Below, in pieces: positions 36,335 through 46,903 of a stretch of 64,000 bases of DNA (position 1 is the stretch's first letter; each line of letters opens with the position of its first letter). Origin of the DNA: Cheiracanthium punctorium (Eukaryota; Arthropoda; Arachnida; Araneae; Cheiracanthiidae); contig JAWZYV010018234.1 in assembly GCA_038373885.1 (NCBI GenBank), positions 434,001 to 498,000 of the forward strand, given 5' to 3'. The position numbers were made by a program, and so were the translations under genes. Below the pieces are notes generated by a model, which was given only the letters and a program-made list of their open reading frames with translations, had not been told where the DNA came from and made no database searches.

Positions 36335-36735
36335 CACTAGACTCCCGCTTAACTGGCTTAAATAGGACTGGCAGTTAAAGCAGAGAATGGGAAAAGAAAT
36401 ACCACATGATTGATGGTACACTATATGATGCACTATAATATATGTGTTAATTTAATACTTAACAGTTTTGCATATCAATAAGAGGAAAGTTTAAAATAAA
36501 ATAAAAAGAACAATATTACTTATCTGATAAAGACTGGAAGTTCAGTGACTTAATGCATAGATTCACCATTTTTTAAAAGCATTTTACATCAGTGAAGGAA
36601 ACTGATGCTTGTATTTTAAGCACGAAATCAGAAATAAATAATAAAGAAATCTTTAAGTTTTTGTACTATATTGAAATTTATTACTATTGTTGTTACATTT
36701 AAATCAATTAAGGACGGCTAAATGGGAGTCTACTG
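36335..36735. mobile_element. pogo/Tigger-type MITE, 401 bp
   Basis: The left end CACTAGACTCCCGCTTAA and right end TAAATGGGAGTCTACTG are inverted copies flanked by TA. Such CAGT(A/C)GACTC termini are typical of the pogo branch of Tc1/mariner. It lies 3 bp beyond the target duplication of the hAT-like element on its left. Confidence 0.75.
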
Positions 36736-36737
36736 TA

Positions 36738-37140
36738 TTTTTAACTATAACTCAAAAAATATTTTACTTTAAAGTTCTTATGGTTCACTCTAAACCTTTT
36801 TAATAGTAGTTATGCAAAATTAAAATATTATCAGAAACTTTTTTAATCGTTAACTTCTTTTGTCTTGTACGAAACAATTTTGAGCTTATTTTTAATTTTT
36901 TTACTAATAATATTGATGACAATTTTTTTCCTCTTCAGCTAGTGAACTAGCTTCCTGAATTATTCAGTTAAATTATTATAAGAAAATAAAAAGAATAATT
37001 AAAATTAATTCATTTAAAAGCTCATTATTGAGGAATGGTTACTCTTAATAGTCATTAAAAATTTAGCTTTTCAAATGAAGAAACACATTTGATATGCATA
37101 GTAGACAGAAATAAGCAAAATGAATGTAATAGTTTATGTT
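36738..37140. other. AT-rich spacer downstream of DDX56
   Basis: Nothing recognised apart from AT-rich sequence; it lies 3' of the helicase gene. Confidence 0.5.
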
Positions 37141-37146
37141 TTTATT
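37141..37146 (-). terminator. Poly(A) signal of DDX56
   Basis: AATAAA on the minus strand, about 40 nt past the helicase stop codon. This would give a very short 3' UTR. Confidence 0.6.
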
Positions 37147-37185
37147 TTTAACAATATTCATAGAACATATATAATGAAAAAAATC

Positions 37186-38835
37186 TCATTTTTTCTTCCT
37201 TCGTTCTAAATCAGTCAAACCTGCAAACTGAAAACTTTTTAAAGGATCTTTCTGATTTTTCTTGAATTTTTTTGCAGCTTTACCTTCTTTGTGTTTTATT
37301 TTGTGGGTGCGTTTCTTCGGCAGCGTTTGCTGAACTATATTTTTCAAGGTTTTGGGTACAATGTAATCAGGCACATTTTTTAAGTGAGAGTCCAGTTTAA
37401 CTGTATGGAGAGCTTTATCATGTCTTAAAACTTGTAAATCTCTTGGATTATCTTCAAAATAAGGTTTAAGGTTCTTTGAGTTAAAGAGTTCACTTTTTAT
37501 TTCTTTGAGCCGGGCTTCACGAACAGCAATTTTTGTGACTGCACGATAGGCATCACGTGCACGATACTTGAATCCCTCCAATTCTTCCATTTTAAAGAGA
37601 TAGGGCCTAAACTGTGCGGTGGTGTTTCCAGATTCATCTTGAAAATATTTTTCTACATTTTTTAATAATTCTGTTTCTTTGACGCTGACAAAAGATAATG
37701 CAGTTCCATCTGCATTACCTCGGGCTGTTCGCCCAACTCTGTGGACATATGCATCGACAGATTCAGGAAAATCAAAATTAATTACATTTGACACAAACTG
37801 AAAATCAATGCCTCGAGATACACCATATTCTTTATCTTTCTTGCGTTTAGATGGACCAGGTTTATCAGCTACCTTCTCATCAGAAGCAATTATGATATCA
37901 AAAACACCAATGTTAAACTGACTCACAGCATGGCAACGACATGCAGCAGGTAATTCAGAATTTAAAACACAACTTTTAATACCAAACTGTTCCAAATAAA
38001 GCTTTAAACAATAACACCTATCGACAGTATTAACAAAGATGAGTGATTTCCCTTGGATAAGATTAAGCTTAAGAAGTGCATAAATTAGAACAAATTTGTC
38101 TTCCTCCTCACATTTTATATGATACTGCGTCAGGCGATCACTTTCGGGCAATTCTGGTTCTTCCAATTTCAATACAGCAGGATTATGCAAAACAAGTTTT
38201 TTAATGGCCTTAACGTCTTCAGAAAGAGTAGCTGACATTAAAAATGCTTGATAATATGATGGCAAATAATTTAGTATATTAGTCATATCGTTTTCACAAC
38301 CATATGAAAATATTAGATCTGCTTCATCAACCACTAGGGTTTGCAGTGAAGTCGACAAATTCAAATTACCTTCTTGTAGATGAGCGAAAACTCGCATCGG
38401 TGTGCCTACTACAATATCAGGCTTTTCGAGTAACAGTGGTCTTTGCGCAATTAAATCAACCTGAGGAGATACGTCTAAAATTGACACATCGCGCGAACAA
38501 TATTTGCTTAGGTCGGTTGCATTTTTGACAATTTGTTTGCACAGTTCTTTGCTTGGAGCCAAAATAAGGGCGGACACTTTTTTTTCTGTGTTAGTCCTTT
38601 TACTACACAATATTTTCTGAAGTATTGGAATTAGGAAAGCTGCAGTTTTGCCGGAGCCTGTTCGAGCTCTAGCCAGAATATCCTTACCTTCTAACGCTAG
38701 TGGGATAGCCTTTTCTTGAATAAGTGTTGGTTCAGCCCATTTTAAATTGGCAATTGCTTCCAATATTCTGTCATCTAAACCCATATCTCGAAAATTACAT
38801 TTTTCATTAGACACAGCCGCATGGTCGCTCGCCAT
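37186..38835 (-). CDS. DDX56: ATP-dependent RNA helicase DDX56/Dbp9
   Basis: A nucleolar DEAD-box helicase that acts in assembly of the large ribosomal subunit (family knowledge). All motifs are visible in order: Q motif (FRDMGLDD.. to PTLIQEKAIPLALEG), motif I ARTGSGKT, Ia APSKELCKQ, Ib VVGTPMRV, II VVDEAD, III LMSATL, IV LIFVNTVDRC, V VSRGIDFQ and VI HRVGRTARG. A lysine-rich insert before motif V and a basic Lys-rich tail are usual for Dbp9/DDX56. The ATG at 38833-38835 (MASDHAAV) sits in a good Kozak context (A at -3, G at +4) and gives 549 aa, near the roughly 547 aa of the human protein; the frame extends 16 codons further upstream but without an ATG. The gene is uninterrupted and has no intron. 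Confidence 0.96.
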   Translation of the reverse strand: MASDHAAVSNEKCNFRDMGLDDRILEAIANLKWAEPTLIQEKAIPLALEGKDILARARTGSGKTAAFLIPILQKILCSKRTNTEKKVSALILAPSKELCKQIVKNATDLSKYCSRDVSILDVSPQVDLIAQRPLLLEKPDIVVGTPMRVFAHLQEGNLNLSTSLQTLVVDEADLIFSYGCENDMTNILNYLPSYYQAFLMSATLSEDVKAIKKLVLHNPAVLKLEEPELPESDRLTQYHIKCEEEDKFVLIYALLKLNLIQGKSLIFVNTVDRCYCLKLYLEQFGIKSCVLNSELPAACRCHAVSQFNIGVFDIIIASDEKVADKPGPSKRKKDKEYGVSRGIDFQFVSNVINFDFPESVDAYVHRVGRTARGNADGTALSFVSVKETELLKNVEKYFQDESGNTTAQFRPYLFKMEELEGFKYRARDAYRAVTKIAVREARLKEIKSELFNSKNLKPYFEDNPRDLQVLRHDKALHTVKLDSHLKNVPDYIVPKTLKNIVQQTLPKKRTHKIKHKEGKAAKKFKKNQKDPLKSFQFAGLTDLERRKKK

Positions 38836-39343
38836 CTTTGTGTGATGTAAACAAGGAGTAATAGCGATTACGATTATATTCAATCGAATTTATGAGTTAC
38901 TGATCCGAAGATTATGTATTCGATTTACTGATCAGTGTTCGATTACGTATTCGCATAAGATGAATAAAGAAATATTTCGCCGTAGATTTTATGTTTGATA
39001 AATTATAGGATTTATTATTATAAAGTCTTTGTGCTTTCAAAATGCGATTTTTTAAGCAGATACCCTACGAACATCGCTGGTGGAAAACATCCCGCCACGG
39101 TTCATGCTTTCTTTTATGGCAGTGGTGGCGACATCTATGGTTTAGAATGAGCAACAAAAAAGTCTATAGGCTTTCCATTCCATGAGGTAATAAATAGCTT
39201 TGTGTAACACCCACGAAACGAAGATTTCTGTTTTTCTTAAAATGGGATTTTATTTTTAAAACCTTTATCTATGATTAATAAATGCCTGATTATATATTAG
39301 GCTGAGGATGAAGCCTATCAGCCTCTACCTTTTCAGAGGACCA
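38836..39343. other. Upstream region of DDX56
   Basis: Presumed 5' UTR and promoter of the minus-strand helicase. No TATA box at a convincing distance was recognised. GATCAGTGTTCGATTAC-type text repeats loosely. Nothing else is identifiable before the transposon at 39352. Confidence 0.4.
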
Positions 39344-39351
39344 ATAAGGCC

Positions 39352-40210
39352 CATAGGCGTAGAGTTATATGGGCCCGTGGGGCTCGAGCCCCCCCAATAA
39401 ATTGTGAATAGGGGCTGAGCCCACCCAATAATTTATCACTAAATGCAGAAAAATAATTTATACTAGCATAAAAAGAAGTATTCAAGCCATTTACAAATGT
39501 TTAAAAAAACCTTTACTTTTAAAATTTTTTCATCTTTTGATTTCAATCATGATTTAGTATTCATTGTGACGCCCTGTAACACAAAATGTTACTATAAGCT
39601 GCCGTCGCCAGGCTCTGATTAATTAAAATCAGATTATGCAATGTAAAGTATGAAATGAAGAAAAGTTCAGATGTGTCTAAAATGCACTATCTCATCGAAA
39701 ATGTTTTTTTTTTCCCTCCTTTGGATTTTTTACTTTGCTTCTATTTTTAACTTATAACGTGGTAGGAAGATACTAACATGGATACTTACCTTATATTGGT
39801 GTAGAATTCTATGGACCCATAGAGATCGAGCGCCTCCAATAATTTACACTTATATATAGTAAGTCATAGCTGCCAACTACTACGGAATATAACTAACCAC
39901 TTTTTGTAAACAGTATATTTTAAAATTATATTTTTCAAAATAGTAACCAGCTCGCGTGCACATCACAAAAATTTTGCTATATTTTAAGCCGAAAAATCAT
40001 GTGGAAAAAGTGGATAATTATATTCCATAGTAGTTGGCAACTATGAGTAAGTTATATGTACGTGAATCAGTTGCGTAGCCAGAAATTTTTCATGGGGGGG
40101 GGGGGGGTTACGACTTTTGCAACTCACATATATGTATATACGCCACTGACGTAAATATATGTGGTTGTGGGGCCCGGCCCCCCCAATAATTTTGAAAACT
40201 TATGCTTATG
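39352..40210. mobile_element. 8-bp-TSD element with CATARGCGTA ends, copy 2
   Basis: An inverted, 859-bp copy of the element at 19061-21523, lacking the Tc1 transposon. It begins CATAGGCGTAGAG and ends CTTATG, with flanks ATAAGGCC (39344-39351) and ATACGGCC (40211-40218), an 8-bp duplication with one mismatch. The site of Tc1 insertion in the other copy is empty here. Confidence 0.78.
39865..40045. mobile_element. Palindromic MITE with 7-bp flanking repeat, copy 2
   Basis: A 181-bp inner palindrome matching 20821-21001, starting CATAGCTGCCAACTACTACG and ending AGTAGTTGGCAACTATG. Exact flanking repeat AGTAAGT at 39858-39864 and 40046-40052. Confidence 0.65.
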
Positions 40211-40607
40211 ATACGGCCAATGAAAGAGGAAAATATTGCAACTATTCAAAAATTTACATAAAGTCATTTTAAGTTTAGAAAAATAACATTTCAAGCCCGA
40301 AATGCTATGAACATGAACAGGGGTGTAAATCGGGATAAATAGGAAGAAGGGTGTAAAGGTCAGAATTTCCAACTGCCATATAAATTAATTTAAAGGTTAC
40401 TTAATAGTAAAATAGCCATGTTCCCTCCACTAACCTAATGAACAGCAGTTAGCAGTGGCACAGCAAAACTTCTGATCTGAAACCTTCTCCCTCCAGAAAT
40501 GAGTTCCATACTGCCAAATCAGGATAGAAAAAGTACTAAGTATAGAGGCCCGGATACGACCACTGGAAAGCCAGGAAATTTCCGAATGAGCTTGATTGAT
40601 TGTGTGT

Positions 40608-40828
40608 GATTAAGGCCAACCTGCGCTAGGGGTATCTGCCTAAGATGAGGGATGGCTTCGTAGGAGGACTTTCTAAGGGGTTCTAATGCGCATTCACATT
40701 ATATCTGGAGAAAAACTACCAAAACTCCAGAACGTTAGATCGACAACTGCGCGATGGGACCTGAACCCGGGACCTTCATACTTCGGCCGTCTACCATTTT
40801 CAGTGATATAACCACTGTGCCTAATCAC
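40608..40828 (-). repeat. tRNA-derived SINE, copy 4 (best preserved)
   Basis: Minus-strand reading starts GCACAGTGGTTATATCACTG (A-box-like) and contains GGTTCAGGTCC (40757-40767), a full match to the polymerase III B box consensus. The body has TCTGGAGTTTTGGTAG and CTCCAGATATAATGTGAATG; the 3' end is GGTTGGCCTTAATC. About 220 bp long. Confidence 0.75.
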
Positions 40829-43800
40829 CACATATAATATGCTTGTAAGTGTATTCATAATAAAATGTAAGTAGGCCACCTTTTGCATATATTTCCCGGG
40901 ACAATGTGATCGGTTGTATGCGTCCTTGCTACTATACTCAGAATCGTGTAACACTTACAAATTTATTAATATTTTATTCATTTTAAGTTACTACATTTTT
41001 AAATGGACGTTAAGCAAATTTTAAAGTAGTTTCAGTATCTTAAATATAAAATGTTTAAATACAGTATTTCTTGCTGCATCATCATTGTATGACAAATTAA
41101 ATGTGATAAAAATAAGAAACTATCAGTAATACTCACAAATATTTTTTATAAAGTCAATATTAGGAATGTAAAAGTACTTTTATAGAGCATTTAAGTGAGT
41201 CATAATTTTATACTACAAGAATAAGCTTTAGTTAGAATTTTAGAATATCGAAAATTTTCTTCTGCAACAATACAATGTTCTGTTAGGTTTTCAAGAAAAT
41301 ATTTTACTTTAGATAGCATATTTGTGAGTTCCGTATTCTTGAACATCAAAATTTCTTATTTTACATATTTTTGGTTTGTAAAAGCATTTTTGACTAGATT
41401 TATTGATTTTCCGGAATTAGATTTGTTAAATTGATTTTCGCACCTAGTGAAATTTCAACTACTTTTTTTTGACAGTGCACAAGTTTCAATATATTACCGA
41501 AACAGAAAAAATTTTTCCACTGCTTTTGTTTGATAAATTCCTAAAGTTCAAAACTTACAAGTACTTATATTTGCTTGCTTACATTTTCCGACTGACTTAT
41601 ATTTTAATTTTATTATGATTTGCTAGTGTATAACACTCCCTAAGTTCAAAAACTTTTGATTGACTGTTTTATTTGATTGATTAATGAGTGTTTCTAAATT
41701 TCTCAATTTTCTGAGTGAATTTTATTACATTTTGTGAAAGTTATACTTCCTAAATTCAAAAATTTCCAATAGATTTTGTTTGATTCATGTATTTATAAAT
41801 GTGAGGTGAAATTAGTATTTTTGAAATTTCCAAATGTTTATCTTCATTCACACATTTTTAAAGAGCATACACACACAAAATGTGTTCCTAAATGAAGCTC
41901 AAATATTTTCTGATGACTTTTCCATACAGGATTTCTGAAAGAAGTACTCCTGGAGCTCAAAATTATCTGACTAATGCAATTCTGTGCTGTTACATTTTGT
42001 ACTAATAAATATTTAGAAAACTCAAAAATGTCCATAGCTGGAAAATTTCTGACTGATTTTTGCTAAGGGGGAAGGATATTCCCAAACTCCCTCCCGAGAT
42101 TTACATCCCTGATATGAAAATACAGCAGGAATAATAAATGCATGACCAGTGTTTGCAGCACTAGTATGTTCCGTAAAATTCATTTTAGTAAGTACTTCTA
42201 TTTCATACAGTAAAAAACATACTTGCAGATTAACAATTATGAAATTATGTTTAGGGTTGACCAATGGCTGAATGAATAAGGCACTTAACATTGGTAGATG
42301 TTTATTGGTACACATTAGAACATTGGTATGTTATGAAGGCCCAGAGGGAAAAAATTCTTATGGGGTCTTTAAGTTTAAACAATTTTTATAAAAGGAGCCT
42401 CAGAAATTTATATCCTAGAGACGTGCCTGCAGGGCTTAATTGGGCTCTGAATAATAGTTTCCCTCTACTCTTTTACTTCATCTGCATTTTTAAAAAATAT
42501 TCAACAACTAGCTGAAGTACCTGTTCTTTACACAGGAATGGAGATTACTAAAATAACTAATACGAATAAATATAAATATGTATCTGCTTATCCCAGCAAC
42601 TTTTGTCTCGCAATTGATTTATATCCTCTCATCTAGATCTATATTTCATGTTCTTAAATTATCTTGATCAAGATGTAATTTTTTTTGTCAAACTTTCTTA
42701 GCATAAACTAACTAATGCACTTTTAAACGCATAATGTAGAAACAATGTCAAGAATAATTAATTTCATTTCAAATTTTAACATTACCATTTAGTAACCATA
42801 GCAACAGTATAAATTGTTGTTACTCAAGTTGTTAAATGCTACAATCAAACAAAAATTGAAATAATTTTTTAAGTTCTTAAGATTCGGAGAATAAAAATAA
42901 ATCAATAATAAACAAATAAATAATAACCTTTAAAAAAACGCTCTGATTTAAGCCTATCATATCAATTTTGCATTTTCTTTCTTTTGCATATCTGGCAACA
43001 TATTTTTCAAACTACCCAAAGCTGTCCCAAATGTGCATTCTCTGCATTTTCCCCTAGCCAGATGCAGTACCATCTGGTACTGTCAACAGTATGTGACTTT
43101 TCGACTGAGAAAATGACGTACAATGTTCATTTTAATCCTTGCATGAATGAATACCCAGCAATGGTAATCTCCATAGTGAAAAAATGATCTAAAAAAATCT
43201 GGCACCTAACAAAGTGCACATATGTGGTTATATGTTAAGATTTGAAAATGTAAAATGCAATTTTCTGGAAAACAAAAATAAATTTCATATTTGTATCAAT
43301 GAAAATTAGACTCAATGCATTTAATTTCTGTCCACTTAAGATAAATAATTATTTCCATATTCTATTTCACACATGAAGGTTTTTGTAGTTCACAAATTAA
43401 GTGGTAATAGTGGGTTATGTTAATTCAGCAATCCAGTGAAACTGATATCTTTCAATTTTACAGTTTTTAAAACTGTGATGAAACAAACAGATTTCCCCAA
43501 TTTCACAAGAAAAATTCCCATAAATGCACTTAAAAGAAAATCCACATGCTTTCAATGTATTCATGTCAATGGAATTGTATCTTCTTCTGAAAAGATGTGG
43601 AATTGCAATGTGCTTGAAAAAAAGACTTCGTTTATCTGGAAACAACTCCTCTTGTATTAATACTCCATGCAGATTAAAGAATTTTATTTGTGGAAAAAAA
43701 AAAAAAAAAAAAGAAACTGGGTAATCACGAGAAACTATTTCCAAAGAACTGAATACCATTTTCCCTTCAAAACCTAATGTGACATCAAAATGATGTCATA

Positions 43801-43934
43801 TCACTCATATACAAAAATTTGAGTCACTCAAATGATTTACATTTTATATTCTTGATGTATAAAGGAGCTGAAAATAGCAAAAAGTTGGAGAACAAGTGGA
43901 TTTTCAAATTTTTAAAGTATGTCACAATTTGCCC

Positions 43935-43969
<35 letters not shown>

Positions 43970-44624
43970 GTAGTCGTGCAAAATTTCAAGCCAATTGTTT
44001 AAACGGTGTGGATTTGTATGCAATTCAGCAAACATACACAAACAGATTTTTGTTTTTATTTTATGAGGACATAAATTATTCTATACTAAATTCTTGCATA
44101 TTCAAGCCAGAGCATAATTTAAGATTCCATTCTACAGAACAAAATGAAATGCTTTGTCACTTGTTTAAGAAAGAAAAAGTGTGACAGCAAAGCAATGAAA
44201 AAGTGCCTAAACTTTTACTTTCTTAAATTAAAAGTATTTCAGAGAAGACTAAACAGGAAAACAATGGAAAAAACTGAATTGGTAGATTGTGAATTTAATT
44301 TGGTGAATTTGGTTGAATATGAAAGTGAATTTATAACACATTCCAAAAAAAAATTTAAATTAAATTAAATGTTTAAATTAAAAATTTAAACATTTTATAT
44401 CTAATTTTCTCTAGTGACTTTATTTAAAGCAAAAACAAAAAGTTATTTAGTATATGAGTACATTAAGTGAATGTAAAAGTTATGTAATACATTTTTTCTA
44501 ACAGTAAGTATATTAGTGTTTTACATCAAAATGAACTTACAAAACTTATCTAAATACGTTCATAAGTATGAGCAATGATGTATCCATCCATGTATAGTAC
44601 AAATATTTTTTTTTTCTTTGACAG
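40829..44624. other. AT-rich region upstream of the MARVEL gene
   Basis: No coding exon could be supported. The region should hold the first exon or long first intron of the membrane-protein gene at 44625, but no ATG-containing frame ending in phase 0 at a GT donor with a hydrophobic segment was found. A T tract lies at 43942-43967. Frames at 43415-43759 and 43819-44184 run through poly-T/poly-A and have no domain. Confidence 0.45.
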
Positions 44625-46412
44625 GCATTATCTTTAGCAGCACTTATAAGTTCAGTCGAAGGTCAATGTAAAAATGATGTAGCAAGATATGGGTTTTTTC
44701 TTTGTGTGGTAGTAATATCAATGCTTGAAGCTATTGCCCTCATCATTGCTTTTATATTAAGACAAGACAAAAAAGTAAAAACGATAAATCTTCCTTTAAC
44801 AGTAAGTTAGAAGTTATTTCTATGTTAGAACTTGCCATAGGATATGCTTTACATTAATGTTATAAAGTTTCTTTTCTTTATTTCCAGCTACTAATGAATG
44901 ATGGTATAATTTTGATTTTTTATTTCATCAACTGTACACTGTCAATGTTGTCTATAGGAAGATGTCACTACAGAACTGAAGCTAGAGTTTTAGCTACAGT
45001 AAGTAAATCTATGCATATATTTATGAAGTGAATTTCTTGCAGGCAGCCAGGAAATGGCAGTGCTGTGACTGATTTTACATTATCCAGGGTGCACTATGAG
45101 GAGACCTATCTTTTCATAGTGCTAAACTTCTATCAAAATGGAATTTGAGAAATGATTTAAATTGGGTTTGACTACATTAGCTAGGGGAAAGGCCTGGGAA
45201 CATCTCTGTGGTAGTAGAATGTCTATTCCAGACCGCCCACAAAATTCTGCTGCTGCCACTTTCCGTCTTTTAACAGGACATGACTGTCTTAATGCCCATC
45301 TTTTTAGAATTGGACAAAAGGATGCACTGGTTTGTTGTATGTGGGACTCCAGATAGTCAACGGACAGATTATATATTGACATGTGTTTTGCACTTAAAAG
45401 TTTTAATTGTTTTTCAAAAATGTATTGTTAAAAAATATTGGGAAGTCAGATGGCCAATGATTTGATTGTTAAAGCCTGGCATTTTTTATAAATAAATAAA
45501 TGCATGAAGTAAATTTAGAGATATTCAAAATTGATTTTTTATCAACATTTGCATACCAAAATTTTTTGCAATCACTATACCTCCTTTTCTTTGTACAAGG
45601 AAATAATTAGATGAGCAGGACTAAATGAGGAAAGTTTACAAGAACAAAATGTAAATAACCCATTATTGGTCTGTGAAATCAACACATTTTATATTCTACT
45701 GGTCCGGTATATATTTTCGTGACCAATGGACCCCCATTAATTTCAAGCCACAATATATATAAATAAATCATAGTATATTGCCTCTCTCTAATGATTAGTT
45801 GCAAGCTTACTTTTCTACAACTCTTTTATTAAAGCATTTTCCACATTTCGATAAAATTATGAATATTTTACTAAAATGATGCTATTTTATAGTGTATATG
45901 TATTTATATATATATGCATTTATGAATTTCTAAATATATATATTATAATAATACTGCAGTGAAATCTTCACAGGTTTTTTTTACAATATACAAATAAAAT
46001 GATGGAGCATATATGATTTTCATCTACAATATGTCTGTTTTAAAATACAGCATATAATATTTTAAAATATTTAATGCTACTTAATCTGTTGCTAGTCAGA
46101 TGATTATTTTAATACAATGCATTGAACTGACCTTTTAAAATTTTGATGAAAAATAACAGAAATTCAGAGTAATAAATCTTTTGCAACTGTATATCATAAA
46201 ATTATGGATGAAATATTTTGCTACAAGGACTAAAAGCAATAAACTAATTTAGATTAATTATTTTTCAGCTGTTTGCCATTGCTTTATTTTTAGTATATGT
46301 GGGCCTGATTTACACAGACTTCAAATGGTATCAAAGTGACATCAGTGTTAAAGAAAAGAGTACTAATGGAAGTACAACAGTGACTGAAACATCTCCAACA
46401 GTATTAACATGA
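44625..46412 (+). CDS. CKLF-like MARVEL transmembrane protein, 3' exons
   Basis: Three exons join in frame: 44625-44801, 44888-44998 and 46269-46412 (stop TGA 46410-46412), each preceded by a pyrimidine-rich AG and the first two followed by GTAAGT. They encode 143 residues. The first exon opens with the end of a hydrophobic helix (ALSLAALISS), then EGQC, a helix (YGFFLCVVVISMLEAIALII), the linker RQDKKVKTINLPLT, a helix (DGIILIFYFINCTLSMLS), GRCHYRTEA and a last helix (LFAIALFLVYVGLIYTD). This spacing and the final ..FKWY match the MARVEL fold of CMTM proteins, involved in membrane and vesicle trafficking. The tail is Ser/Thr-rich and ends PTVLT. The N-terminal exon is missing. Related alternatives are other MARVEL families. 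Confidence 0.72.
45125..45400 (+). pseudogene. Non-LTR retrotransposon relic (C-terminal end)
   Basis: In the last intron of the MARVEL gene a frame reads PQNSAAATFRLLTGHDCLNA, HLFRIGQKD, then a CCMWDS segment and TDYILTC. This resembles the end of LINE ORF2 proteins after the RNase H region (ATFRLxTGHDxLxxHLxRIG followed by a Cys-rich motif). It is short and has a stop within, so it is a dead fragment. Confidence 0.6.
45619..45850. repeat. Dispersed repeat, copy B
   Basis: It matches 15518-15850 in the same orientation (ACTAAATGAGGAAAG, CAAAATGTAAATAAC, TATTCTACTGGTCCGG). It lies in the last intron of the MARVEL gene, after the LINE relic. Confidence 0.45.
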
Positions 46413-46903
46413 AAAAGACATCAAGCAGCATAGTAAATTTAATTGAATAATGCTTTTACAACTGTTCATGCTGTTAGAAACCATTACCAGTATTTTAGTT
46501 TCATATTTGTAATGGTACAAATTGGCAGCTACATATTTATGCCATGGACTGGATTAAGGAATTTTCTTTTATCACTAAGCAGTGGAGTCTCTTGTTAGTC
46601 AACGTTGGGTATTCAGTTCTGATGAAACACAACTTTTGCTTCTCACACTTCTCCCAAATCAAGCAATTTTCTAAATCATACAGTAAGTTTTTTAGTGTAC
46701 AAAAAGTCCCCCATCCCCCCAAAAAATGAGTAGTTTTCTTTTAAGTAGCAACATACAATTAACATATCAAAGGAGTGAGATGGGTTTCTTTTCCTCTACC
46801 TTGCTCTTTCATACATGAAATGCATCTTGCTCTTCATACAAGAAATGCACCTTGCTCTTTCATACATGAAATGCACTGGCAAATTTGTTTTTATCTGAAT
46901 AAA
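46413..46903 (+). other. 3' UTR of the MARVEL gene with poly(A) signal
   Basis: Runs from the stop codon to a first AATAAA at 46898-46903. Further AATAAA words occur at about 47650 and 47745-47757, so a longer 3' UTR is possible. It includes a short tandem repeat. Confidence 0.5.
46796..46876. repeat. Three-unit tandem repeat with small hairpins
   Basis: Three units of about 26-28 bp, CTTGCTCTTTCATACATGAAATGCA and variants. Two units contain TTTCATACATGAAA, a 6-bp inverted repeat around AC; the middle unit is changed. Confidence 0.8.

Noticed and set aside
38836..38883. Sixteen extra codons at the start of the DDX56 frame
   Set aside because: The extension begins with TTG and has no ATG; the ATG at 38833-38835 has a good Kozak context and gives the family's usual length.
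40741..40820. Standalone tRNA gene
   Set aside because: A and B box words belong to a SINE head; no cloverleaf with acceptor stem was found, and three related copies share a non-tRNA tail.
43415..44184. Frames of 114 and 121 codons before the MARVEL gene
   Set aside because: Both pass through poly-T or poly-A tracts and show no motif; neither ends at a donor that would join the exon at 44625.
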